From M0027 sp021713415 (GTDB lineage Bacteria > Pseudomonadota > Gammaproteobacteria > Francisellales > Francisellaceae): a DNA stretch of 64,000 nucleotides. The position numbers and the translations under genes were made by a program. The notes under the pieces are model-generated. The model saw only the letters and a list, made by a program, of their open reading frames with translations, ran no database searches and was not told where the DNA came from. This document shows positions 33,856 to 42,374 of the stretch, one piece after another. The stretch covers positions 1 through 64,000 of the forward strand of contig JAKJJQ010000009.1 in NCBI GenBank assembly GCA_021713415.1, written 5' to 3'. Position 1 is the first letter of the stretch. Every line of letters begins with the position of its first letter.

Positions 33856-34866
33856 TTAGCTATTAGCTTGTACTATCTCAACCATTGTTTTTTCAGTGGT
33901 ATCGACACCTGTTTGTAAAAATGCATGCCTAACCACAGAATCAATTACCATATAATTACCACGCAAGCGCCAATTCACCATCGTTTGATCAGAGCCGTCA
34001 TCTCCCTGTACAACTAAAACAGGCATACCAGCTTGCGCATTAAACTGTTTAGAAAATTCTATAAACGTATGTGAACCATTATTAAATACACGTTTAGGGT
34101 ACCATGTAGGAATATTTTTACCTTCATACATGCTAACTTTATAGTTAAAATTCAAATCAGATAAATCCATATTATACCCAGGGCTAGGTGCTAAAGCATT
34201 TGACCCATCACCACTATAGGTATATACCATATCTTTCGGATACTCCCATTTAACCGAAACCATATACGCATCACCATCAGTTGATTTTAAAATCAGATGA
34301 TAAGTACGCTTATTTGTTGTAATTAAAAGTGTATTATCAAGGTCTGCTTTTGATGGCTTAACTAAAATATGTTGTTGAACACTTTTACCTTCACCACTAT
34401 AAGTTTGTGCAATTTGCCAACGCAATGTATCTCCAGCAGCTTGAGAGATAAGTTTTTCACCTGGCTGCATCACAATATCAGTAATCTTTAAAGGTGATGT
34501 ATAGATTGTATAAACGGCCCCTGGCATATAATTATAAGTCATCATCGCATTAAAAAAGTCACTCTGATTTGGGTAGATTTGTGCATGTTTATTTGCATAC
34601 TCTACTGCTTTTTCCTTATTTAAAAATACATTTGGCTTCCCTTTAGCGTCACCTTTAGCTAATTTAGCATCAGCTGGTGCAACTGAAGATGGCACAGGCA
34701 TCAATTGCCCTGGAACCGGTACTGGTACATACTCTCTCACTACTTTAGTTTGCACTAAGCCAACATTCTTAGCTTTGACATAACCATCACCTTGATCTGA
34801 ACCTCCAAATGAGGCGCAACCACTTAGTGCTGCAATCATTGGTAATATATAAATGACTTTTTTCAT
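33856..34866 (-). CDS. trbG: TrbG/VirB9-type outer-membrane core lipoprotein
   Basis: The 336-residue protein begins with a lipoprotein signal and lipobox (LSGC at residues about 15-18), so it should be lipid-anchored in the outer membrane. It has the VirB9 domain: a middle part with YTIYTSPLKITDIVMQPGEKL and a C-terminal part with TWYPKRVFNNGSHTFIEFSKQF and a final strand set. With VirB10 it forms the core channel. A lipidated VirB9 could replace the separate VirB7 lipoprotein, which I do not see. It overlaps trbF by 4 bases. Confidence 0.9.
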   Translation of the reverse strand: MKKVIYILPMIAALSGCASFGGSDQGDGYVKAKNVGLVQTKVVREYVPVPVPGQLMPVPSSVAPADAKLAKGDAKGKPNVFLNKEKAVEYANKHAQIYPNQSDFFNAMMTYNYMPGAVYTIYTSPLKITDIVMQPGEKLISQAAGDTLRWQIAQTYSGEGKSVQQHILVKPSKADLDNTLLITTNKRTYHLILKSTDGDAYMVSVKWEYPKDMVYTYSGDGSNALAPSPGYNMDLSDLNFNYKVSMYEGKNIPTWYPKRVFNNGSHTFIEFSKQFNAQAGMPVLVVQGDDGSDQTMVNWRLRGNYMVIDSVVRHAFLQTGVDTTEKTMVEIVQANS

Positions 34867-35555
34867 TGACTTGATCCTTTTTCATTAAATGAGAAATACC
34901 CAATACGCATATCTGTTGGATTAATAAATAATTGAGACAGAGATTCAGGGCTACTACTTTTAAATAAAGTAAACACGCCTGAATAAAGTGTAATTGCTAA
35001 TGTTTTACCACTACGATCAATTGTTTTTGTTGCCCAAGTAACATCATAACTAAAATCACTAACTTGTGTAACTGATTCTATTGTTACTGCCTGAACCAGC
35101 TTACCAATTTTTCTAAATGGTCTTTCTTTTTGCTTTAACTTATTTAATTGTCCTATAGCCTGACCATCAACCATCTGATAAGCATCAATCCAGTTTTTTC
35201 TTAAAATAACTGGATCTAATGGCACGGCCATTATTTTATGAATAAAGTTACCAATTAATGCTTTTTGTTGTGCTGTTGTAGGGGTTACTGTTTGTGCTAC
35301 TCTTTTTACATTAGCAACATATTCACCTGGTTTTACTTCTGCAACATAAACATAACGCTCTTGAGATGAAATCACCATAATAATACTAATCAATAATAAC
35401 AAAATTACCACAATAGAAATCAAGCATGCCAAGCGCCAATTTTTTGCTTGTATACGAGCTGAACCAATTCGTTCTTCCCACTCAAGATAAGCAGTGGCAT
35501 ACTGTTGATCAGGCTTTAAATCATCAGCTTCACTCTGATTTTTCTTTAAGTCCAT
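34863..35555 (-). CDS. trbF: TrbF/VirB8-type protein
   Basis: The start ATG 35555 follows AGGGTG at 9 bases; a GTG at 35567 lies inside that site. The 230-residue protein has one membrane span (about residues 45-67, ACLISIVVILLLLISIIMVI) and the periplasmic VirB8/NTF2-like domain (FIHKIMAVPLDPVILRKNWIDAY, DFSYDVTWATKT, YSGVFTLFK). Canonical TrbF features (YLEWEERIGSA at the N-terminus) are clear. It overlaps the second VirB8-like gene by about 26 bases. Confidence 0.9.
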   Translation of the reverse strand: MDLKKNQSEADDLKPDQQYATAYLEWEERIGSARIQAKNWRLACLISIVVILLLLISIIMVISSQERYVYVAEVKPGEYVANVKRVAQTVTPTTAQQKALIGNFIHKIMAVPLDPVILRKNWIDAYQMVDGQAIGQLNKLKQKERPFRKIGKLVQAVTIESVTQVSDFSYDVTWATKTIDRSGKTLAITLYSGVFTLFKSSSPESLSQLFINPTDMRIGYFSFNEKGSSQ

Positions 35556-36228
35556 TTGGTTTATCACCCTTTAAGTTTAATTGTTCAATCGGCTTAATGG
35601 CTATGCTCTTAATATATAAGCCTAGTGGATTTAGCTTGATCTGTTCTTCTTGAGGAACAATTTGCTGCCAAGTTAAATTAATTTGATATTGTTGACTTTG
35701 ATCGTTATTTAATACAAGTAAACAACCAATCTTATCATTAACTGAAAATTGACAAACATTTAATTTAAACATCATTACCTTATTATCAACTAAAAAAGAC
35801 TCGAATACTTTTTTTGCTTCATTAGAAAAAAATAACTCAAGCTGAGATTTGCCGACTGAGCTTAACTGTCGATGTTGAGTTTGGTTCAGCATAGTAGCCA
35901 AGCCAGAAAAAATAAAATCCTGGTATAGTGCTACATCAGCCTTATGATCAAGATTTAAGCTTGAAACATTACGCACATAACCTTCTGGTGTTACTGAAAC
36001 AACCACAATATTAAATGGCCTAATACTAGCTATCATTATAAAAAATAAGGTCAATAAAATCGAAATACCAAGATTAATAAAAAAAACCTTACGCCAAAAA
36101 TAAGCTTTATATCGCCATTGACCAATTGGCACATCGTACATTTGTGTTTTTATTAAAAAGGGCGTTTCAATTTCTCCATAACGATATGGACGCAGCTCTT
36201 TACCAAATGGGAAGTTAGTCGGCTGCAT
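35530..36228 (-). CDS. Second VirB8-fold protein
   Basis: The 232-residue protein has a short cytoplasmic part, one membrane span (about 47-69, VFFINLGISILLTLFFIMIASI) and a periplasmic domain whose layout (a helix pair, then strands with VMMFKLNVCQFSV and QQYQINLTWQQIVP) looks like VirB8. It ends in a Lys-rich tail. It is quite unlike the adjacent trbF in sequence but equal in size and topology. Two VirB8-type proteins side by side are not part of RP4 or Ti operons. It begins 14 bases inside trbE and has GGGAGAAA before its ATG. Confidence 0.65.
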   Translation of the reverse strand: MQPTNFPFGKELRPYRYGEIETPFLIKTQMYDVPIGQWRYKAYFWRKVFFINLGISILLTLFFIMIASIRPFNIVVVSVTPEGYVRNVSSLNLDHKADVALYQDFIFSGLATMLNQTQHRQLSSVGKSQLELFFSNEAKKVFESFLVDNKVMMFKLNVCQFSVNDKIGCLLVLNNDQSQQYQINLTWQQIVPQEEQIKLNPLGLYIKSIAIKPIEQLNLKGDKPNGLKEKSE

Positions 36229-38674
36229 GAGGGTTTTCTCCCAAATAATGCTCTAGCATAATATTATAAGCCCAATCTAGGCCTTTTGTATGTAAATAAG
36301 AGCGTAAATACTCTTGATGATTTCCTTGAGACTTTTCACGAATCTGAGTGACAATTTTTTTATCTTCAGGACGAGATGCTGCACAAAATGCTAAGGCAAT
36401 TGGTCCTAAACCTAAATCAAATAAACAGTTTCCTTTATACGATTGGAAATAATACTGACGCTTTGGAATAGCATGAGCTAATATTTGAATTTGCCTTGTA
36501 TTTAACCCTAAACTTTCATAGCCTTCTGCTACACTTGGCTCCATTGCCCGATCATTAGGTAAGAAAATTCTTGATGGGCATGATTCATTCAAAGCTGAGA
36601 CAAGCGGTGAATTTAGTGCATCATCTACTGACTGTGTTGCAAACACCACTGCTACATTTTGTTTTCTTAGTGTTTTTAACCACTCTCTTATTTTATCAGC
36701 AAAAATTGGATGATCTAAAAATAACCACGCTTCATCTAGTATCATCAACGTTGGCTGACCTTTAAAACGCTTTTCTAACACATGGAAAATATACGCTAAA
36801 ACAGGGGCAATAATATTTGGTGTAGCCATTAAACGCTCCATCTCAAAACACTGCCAATTGCCTTTTTCAAAATGCTCTTCATCACAATCTAGTACTTCAC
36901 CATATGGACCACCTAATGTATAGGTTTCTAAGGCAAGCCTTAAATGAGAGTCTTGTGTAAATGACTTTAAACCCGTTAATGTTCTTTGCTCTTTAGGTAC
37001 TTCAGCTAATGCATTTAATGCATTCCAAACTGTTTCTCTAACTTCTGGCGTAATGGTGGTATTTTCATTAATTAATAAACCAATGACCCACTCAGCAGCC
37101 CAAATTCGCTCCTTCATATCATCAATATAGGCTAAAGGTTGAAATACCAAACCACCTTTTCCAACATCACCAACTTCATAATATTGACCACCGACACCTG
37201 AAGTTAGTGCATAAAAACTACCACCTTTATCAAAAACAAAAACTTGCGCATCTTTATAACGTAAAAACTGAGCGCCCATGACATTTAACAATACAGATTT
37301 ACCTGCACCAGTAGGTCCAAGTATCATTTGATGACCAACATCGCCAATATAATTAGAAAGTCTAAATGGTGTATGACCTGCAGTTCGAGCATACAAAAGT
37401 GGTGGTGCTTTCAAGTGCTCATTTTCTGTAGGACCCGCCCAAACAGCCGAAAAAGGCAATAAATGTGATAAATTCAAACTATGCATTAATGGCATTCTAA
37501 CATTTGCATTTGGTTGGCCAGGTAATGAGGATAGCCATGCCTCAACTGCATTAACCGTTTCTGAAACTGTTACAAACCCAAGACCATTAATAACGCGCTC
37601 TATCTCACGCTGTTTTTCATAAACTGTATCTTTATCTTCATCCCAGACCGTTACAGTTGCGGTATAATAGCCAAAACTGACAAAATCATCTGCTAGCTCT
37701 TGCGCAGCTTCATCAGCATCGATTGATTTTTGCATAGCAGCACTATCAACCATTGCACTTTCACTTTTTGAAAGTGTTTCTTTCAATAAAGTTAATACAC
37801 CTTTACGCTTAGCAAACCATTGACGTCGATATTTGGTTAGTATTTTTTCAGCATCTACTTTATCTAACGGTAAAAAGCGAGTAACCCAACGATAACTCAT
37901 TGGCAAATAGTTTAATGCATCAAGCATTGCTGGTACGGAAGTTGTTGGAAACCCTAATACAGATACTGTTCGTATATGATATTTTCCTAATTTTGGTTCT
38001 AAACCTGCCACCAATGGCGTATCAGCTAATACGCCATCTAAATACATTGGTGTATCAGGGACATTCACTTTTTGTTCTTTATCAGAAATACAATTATGCA
38101 AATATGATAAGGTTTCTTGATCAGTTAAAAAGCGTACATCATACATAAAATCTTGTGAAATATCATAAAGCTGATTCACTGTTTTAGTAAAATAAGCCAA
38201 TAATTTTTTATAAGCACTTAATGAACTTCTATCCTCAGCTTTATTCTTTCTAACAAATACATTTGATACTTTAGAAATGGTTTCCTGTGGCGGTAAATAT
38301 TGAAAGGTAATATAGTAATCACTTTCATAGTTTTCACCTTCGCGTTCAAATAAATCGCGGCGCTCTACATCAATTAACCAACTAATCGGGTCAGTAAAAT
38401 GTCCACTTTTCGGATAACCTATTGCATGTCTACGCCTTGCTTCAATATATAAACCCCAGCCTGAGCCCAAACGCTTTAATGCATTATTTAATCTTGCTGT
38501 TGCTGATACCAATTGTGGTTCAGTAGAAGATTCCAAATCTGGGCCACGAAACATTAAACTTTGCTGAAATGAGCCATCTTTGTTCAATACAACACCAGGA
38601 GCAACTAAAGCTGCCCAAGGTAATAAATCTGTTAAACGATCTGACTTCTTCCTAAATTCAAATAAATTTAACAT
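36215..38674 (-). CDS. trbE: TrbE/VirB4-type secretion ATPase
   Basis: The 819-residue AAA+ ATPase has an N-terminal TrbE domain (residues 1-430, including LTDLLPWAALVAPGVVLNKDGS), Walker A LGPTGAGKSVLLN at about 452-464 and Walker B TLMILDEAWLFLDH at about 638-651, with ATQSVDDAL and a late GPIALAF motif. It is the largest energy unit and supports pilus biogenesis. It is complete. Its start lies 4 bases after the trbD stop. Confidence 0.95.
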   Translation of the reverse strand: MLNLFEFRKKSDRLTDLLPWAALVAPGVVLNKDGSFQQSLMFRGPDLESSTEPQLVSATARLNNALKRLGSGWGLYIEARRRHAIGYPKSGHFTDPISWLIDVERRDLFEREGENYESDYYITFQYLPPQETISKVSNVFVRKNKAEDRSSLSAYKKLLAYFTKTVNQLYDISQDFMYDVRFLTDQETLSYLHNCISDKEQKVNVPDTPMYLDGVLADTPLVAGLEPKLGKYHIRTVSVLGFPTTSVPAMLDALNYLPMSYRWVTRFLPLDKVDAEKILTKYRRQWFAKRKGVLTLLKETLSKSESAMVDSAAMQKSIDADEAAQELADDFVSFGYYTATVTVWDEDKDTVYEKQREIERVINGLGFVTVSETVNAVEAWLSSLPGQPNANVRMPLMHSLNLSHLLPFSAVWAGPTENEHLKAPPLLYARTAGHTPFRLSNYIGDVGHQMILGPTGAGKSVLLNVMGAQFLRYKDAQVFVFDKGGSFYALTSGVGGQYYEVGDVGKGGLVFQPLAYIDDMKERIWAAEWVIGLLINENTTITPEVRETVWNALNALAEVPKEQRTLTGLKSFTQDSHLRLALETYTLGGPYGEVLDCDEEHFEKGNWQCFEMERLMATPNIIAPVLAYIFHVLEKRFKGQPTLMILDEAWLFLDHPIFADKIREWLKTLRKQNVAVVFATQSVDDALNSPLVSALNESCPSRIFLPNDRAMEPSVAEGYESLGLNTRQIQILAHAIPKRQYYFQSYKGNCLFDLGLGPIALAFCAASRPEDKKIVTQIREKSQGNHQEYLRSYLHTKGLDWAYNIMLEHYLGENPHAAD

Positions 38675-38677
38675 ACC

Positions 38678-38932
38678 TTAAATGCCATAATAACTTTTTT
38701 GCCTTACGTGACGCACCATTACTTGAAAAAAATCTGGATCCTTTTTTGCCATCATTACTGCTGCAAAATGCGCGATCACACAAACAGGTATTGCATATAA
38801 TGATTGCAAGCCCAATGTAAATGCTGCTAAAACCGTCATATTTAGAATAAAAAACTGACGAGGCACACCTGCAGTTAACATAGGCGCTGTTAGTGCATTA
38901 TGAATTTTTACTGCAAACCCAGGTGTAGCCAT
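38678..38932 (-). CDS. trbD: TrbD/VirB3-type inner-membrane protein
   Basis: The ATG at 38932 overlaps the trbC stop in TAATG; a longer frame inside trbC is unlikely to be used. The 84-residue protein starts MATPGFAVKIHNALTAPMLTAGVP, typical of VirB3/TrbD (the A-L-T-x-P motif), has two short hydrophobic stretches (about 26-55) and ends with a basic tail. It assists VirB4 and pilus assembly. Confidence 0.9.
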   Translation of the reverse strand: MATPGFAVKIHNALTAPMLTAGVPRQFFILNMTVLAAFTLGLQSLYAIPVCVIAHFAAVMMAKKDPDFFQVMVRHVRQKSYYGI

Positions 38933-39264
38933 TAAAACACAACTCCTGAAGCACCACCACTCCATGAAGCAACAATACTAGCTGCAGTAAAGGCAATTGC
39001 AAGTCCCATAACGACTTGAAATAAACGTCTTACACCGCTACCACTTTCTCCAAAAGCAATACCAAGGCCTGCTAACACAATTGCAATAACGCCTACTAAC
39101 TTAGCAACAGGGCCAGATATTGCATTTGTAATCTGTTGTAATGGTTTCAGCCAAGGCATATCTTCTCCACCAACATCATTTGCTAAAGCAACTGCCGTAA
39201 ATAGAAAATATAAAATACCACCAAATACTATATGATTGATAACTTTACGAGCTCTCTGCTTCAT
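38932..39264 (-). CDS. trbC: TrbC/VirB2-type pilin precursor
   Basis: The 110-residue protein has a long signal peptide (residues 1-28, ending ALA before NDVGGEDMPW) and two hydrophobic helices (VAKLVGVIAIVLAGLGIAFG and LFQVVMGLAIAFTAASIVASW) separated by the short polar loop ESGSGVRR, the standard conjugative pilin layout. The C-terminus is SGGASGVVF. It is the first gene of the operon, with a promoter expected in the 147-base gap before trmJ. Together with the TraF-like protease it suggests a TrbC-style cyclic pilin. Confidence 0.9.
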   Translation of the reverse strand: MKQRARKVINHIVFGGILYFLFTAVALANDVGGEDMPWLKPLQQITNAISGPVAKLVGVIAIVLAGLGIAFGESGSGVRRLFQVVMGLAIAFTAASIVASWSGGASGVVF

Positions 39265-39411
39265 GTTAAATAATCTCCTTTTCCTTTTATGTAAAGCTCA
39301 AACTACTATGCATGAGTATAGTTCAATTTAACAGCATAGCAATCTGAAATTGGCTAATTATAAGCATAAATCAAAACAATAATCATAAGCTTATGCAAGG
39401 TCAATACTTTT

Positions 39412-40152
39412 TTAGCGCCTCGCTTGAATTAAAATTTGTTTTAAAATACCCCTTAATAAGTGAATTTCAGATTCTTCCAACTGTGCTCTTTGAAATATTC
39501 GTTTAATTCGCTCCATTACTAAGCCTGGGTTCTTTGGGTCAAGAAAATCTGTGTCGGTTAATACCTGATACATATGCTGATAAAAGCCTTCATACTGACG
39601 TTGTGTTGCTTTTTTAACATAAAGCGCCTTTGGAAAGTCTTTTTGATTTAGCATATCAAGCATTGCTACTCGCATTTCATAAGCAATAATTTGCACAGCT
39701 TGAGCCAAATTTAATGAATTATAAGTATCGCTTGTAGGAATATATAATTGTTTATGACACATGAGTAATTCATCATTATATAATCCAGTACGCTCTCGAC
39801 CAAAAAGAATCGCCACTTCATCATTTGACTCATCTGAATTTAAAAAAGAGCAACTTTCTTTAGCAGCTTCTCTTACATCAATGACTGGCAAAGATAATTT
39901 CCGCGCTCTGGCACTGGTTCCTATGACTAAACCAACACCATCTAATGCATCAGCTAATGACTCAGTTATCGTTGCTTGAGTTAATATGCCACTTGCGCCC
40001 GAAGCTAATTGGTGACTTTCAACATCTGGCAATTGTCTTGGGCTAACTAAGTATAATGACGTTAACCCCATATTCATCATAGCTCTTGCAGTTGAACCTA
40101 TATTACCCATATGTGATGGCTCAACTAAAATAATTCGTATTTTCTCTAACAT
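39412..40152 (-). CDS. trmJ: tRNA (cytidine/uridine-2'-O-)-methyltransferase TrmJ
   Basis: The 246-residue SPOUT-class methyltransferase has IRIILVEPSHMGNIGSTARAMMNMG, VAILFGRERTGLYNDEL and the knot motif IPTSDTYNSLNLAQAVQI. It methylates the ribose at position 32 of tRNA. It is divergent from suhB with 106 bases between, as in other gammaproteobacteria. iscR, which often follows, is absent and the trb operon comes next. Confidence 0.95.
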   Translation of the reverse strand: MLEKIRIILVEPSHMGNIGSTARAMMNMGLTSLYLVSPRQLPDVESHQLASGASGILTQATITESLADALDGVGLVIGTSARARKLSLPVIDVREAAKESCSFLNSDESNDEVAILFGRERTGLYNDELLMCHKQLYIPTSDTYNSLNLAQAVQIIAYEMRVAMLDMLNQKDFPKALYVKKATQRQYEGFYQHMYQVLTDTDFLDPKNPGLVMERIKRIFQRAQLEESEIHLLRGILKQILIQARR

Positions 40153-40258
40153 CTTTTTTACGTTTTTGGGTATTGTATTTAATTAAATTAGTGTATCATG
40201 CTACCACATTCATTCTGTTACGATAAGAATAAAAAAACAAACTAGGTTTTTAGAAATT

Positions 40259-41050
40259 ATGAGTCAATTAATAGACCCCATGTTAACCATTGCGGTAAGA
40301 GCGGCTAGAAAAGCTGGTGAAGTCATGATACGCAAATCTGAGAAACTATCAGATATTTCATACAAAGAAAAATCAGCTAATGACTTTGTCTCTGAAGTTG
40401 ATTTATTATCTGAAAAAGAAATATTCTACCACCTACAAAAAGCGTATCCTGATCATGCAATCTTATCAGAAGAGTCAGGCTTAACTGGCAACCCTGACGC
40501 TGAATTTACTTGGGTAATTGACCCAATTGATGGGACAACTAATTACCTACATGGCTTACCACATTATTGTGTTTCTATTGCATTAAAATATAAAGGTAGA
40601 GTTGAACTTGGTGTTATTTATAATCCAAATAGTGATCAATTGTTTACTGCAATTAGAGGTAGTGGTGCTAAATTAAATGATCGAAGAATTCGCACATCCA
40701 ATAGAAAAGGCTTAACTGGCACATTAATTGGTGCCTCACCCAATAAACCTTATAATACTGATATGCATCTAACATTAAAAGATTTAGACAGTAAAGTAGC
40801 AGGCTTTAGATATAGTGGTTCATTGGCACTGGATTTAGCTTATGTAGCAGCTGGTTTTTTAGATGTTTGCTGGTCATTAAATGCCAAGGAATGGGATATT
40901 GCTGCAGGCAGTCTTATTGCAAGAGAATCAGGCGCAATGGTATCTGAGTTAAATGGTGGCGAAAATTACCTTCAAAGTGGCAATCTAATTACTGGCAACC
41001 CTAAACTTGTTGCTACAGTCATGCGTGAATTAAACAGCAAAATCAGCTAA
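40259..41050 (+). CDS. suhB: Inositol-1-monophosphatase SuhB
   Basis: The 263-residue metal-dependent phosphatase has ILSEESG, the metal-binding DPIDGTTNYLHGLPHYCVS (residues about 84-102) and EWDIAAGSLI (about 213-222). It dephosphorylates inositol-1-phosphate in vitro. SuhB also acts with the Nus factors in rRNA antitermination in E. coli. It sits 10 bases upstream of rsmB. Confidence 0.95.
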   Translation: MSQLIDPMLTIAVRAARKAGEVMIRKSEKLSDISYKEKSANDFVSEVDLLSEKEIFYHLQKAYPDHAILSEESGLTGNPDAEFTWVIDPIDGTTNYLHGLPHYCVSIALKYKGRVELGVIYNPNSDQLFTAIRGSGAKLNDRRIRTSNRKGLTGTLIGASPNKPYNTDMHLTLKDLDSKVAGFRYSGSLALDLAYVAAGFLDVCWSLNAKEWDIAAGSLIARESGAMVSELNGGENYLQSGNLITGNPKLVATVMRELNSKIS

Positions 41051-41060
41051 CAAATCTACT

Positions 41061-42374
41061 ATGCCAACTAAAGCTAAAATTAATACTCGCAAAATTACAG
41101 CTAAAATCATTCATAAATTATTTGAAAATAAAGCAACGCTTGCACAATTTGAAGTTTTAATTAAACCTTACCAACTAAATGACAATGACCGTAATTTTGT
41201 TTGGCGATTATGTTTTGATACTGCCAAATACTACCATCATTACCTGCTTATTTTACAAAATTATATTAATCCAAATAAAACTAAAAACTTGGTTAAAATT
41301 TTGATTATTATTGGTTTAGTACAACTTGAACATACTAGCCAGCCTGACTATGCAGTTATATCTGAAACCGTTAATGCAGCTGATTTACTCAAGCTTAGCT
41401 GGGCAAAAAACTTAATTAATGCTGTTTTAAGAAAACATCAGCGACAGTTATCTAAAATACAAACAACTATAAACTCTACTGAAAACTTCAGCCTACCTAA
41501 ATGGTTATATCAAGCATTAACAACTGACTATGAAGATCAAGCTTCACATATCGCTCAGCTATTATTAAATGATGCACAACTTTACCTACGCATCAATCAA
41601 AGCAAAATTTCAACAAATGATTATATTAATATCCTTGAAAAAGAAAATATTGAATATTCAGCTGTTGATATAATCTCAAACTGTATTTGTATAGATCGTA
41701 GCACTAAAATTCAATCACTGCCTTTTTATAATGATGGTTATTTTAGTATTCAAGATTTATCAGCTCAATATGCTAAGCATTTAATTGAAATTAAGCCAAA
41801 CAGCAATATTCTTGATGCCTGTGCAGCCCCTGGTGGTAAATCACTACATTTATTAGAATCTTTTAAAGATATTAATTTAGTTGCACTTGATAATGATGCT
41901 AAACGTTTAACTCGCTTAGAAGAAAATCTATCACGATTACAATTAAATCCAAAGGCCATTAAAATCATATGTGCTGACGCCACACAAACAAATGTTTGGT
42001 GGAATAATCAACTATTTGACACTATTTTATTAGATGCCCCCTGCTCTGCCACAGGCGTTATTCGCCGTCATCCAGATATCAAGCTTGTGCGCACTGAAGC
42101 TGATATTAATATGACTTGTGCATTACAAGCAAAACTATTAAATAACTTATGGCCACTATTAAAGCCAGGTGGTCAACTACTCTATATGACCTGTTCATTA
42201 CTCAAACGAGAAAATGATGATCAAATTCATCAGTTTTTAGATACGCATAACGATGCTATTATTGAAAAAATATCTGTTAAATTGCCTGGTAAAAATACTA
42301 CCTACGGTTATCAAGCTTTTCCTGAAATATCTGATGGATTTTATTATACATTATTAAGTAAAAGGTCAAATTAA
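41061..42374 (+). CDS. rsmB: 16S rRNA (cytosine-967-C5)-methyltransferase RsmB
   Basis: The 437-residue protein has an N-terminal NusB-like RNA-binding domain (residues 1-140) and a SAM-dependent methyltransferase domain with DACAAPGGKSLHL, the motif IV LLDAPCSATGVIRRHPD (Pro-Cys) and motif VI MTCSLL (the catalytic Thr-Cys). It makes m5C967 in 16S rRNA. It usually follows fmt, but here it follows suhB. Its stop overlaps the convergent MFS gene by 4 bases. Confidence 0.93.
   Translation: MPTKAKINTRKITAKIIHKLFENKATLAQFEVLIKPYQLNDNDRNFVWRLCFDTAKYYHHYLLILQNYINPNKTKNLVKILIIIGLVQLEHTSQPDYAVISETVNAADLLKLSWAKNLINAVLRKHQRQLSKIQTTINSTENFSLPKWLYQALTTDYEDQASHIAQLLLNDAQLYLRINQSKISTNDYINILEKENIEYSAVDIISNCICIDRSTKIQSLPFYNDGYFSIQDLSAQYAKHLIEIKPNSNILDACAAPGGKSLHLLESFKDINLVALDNDAKRLTRLEENLSRLQLNPKAIKIICADATQTNVWWNNQLFDTILLDAPCSATGVIRRHPDIKLVRTEADINMTCALQAKLLNNLWPLLKPGGQLLYMTCSLLKRENDDQIHQFLDTHNDAIIEKISVKLPGKNTTYGYQAFPEISDGFYYTLLSKRSN

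Noticed and set aside
29538..39264. Calling the Trb operon an integrated conjugative element
   Set aside because: No integrase, relaxase, coupling protein or direct-repeat ends seen, and core genes abut both sides.
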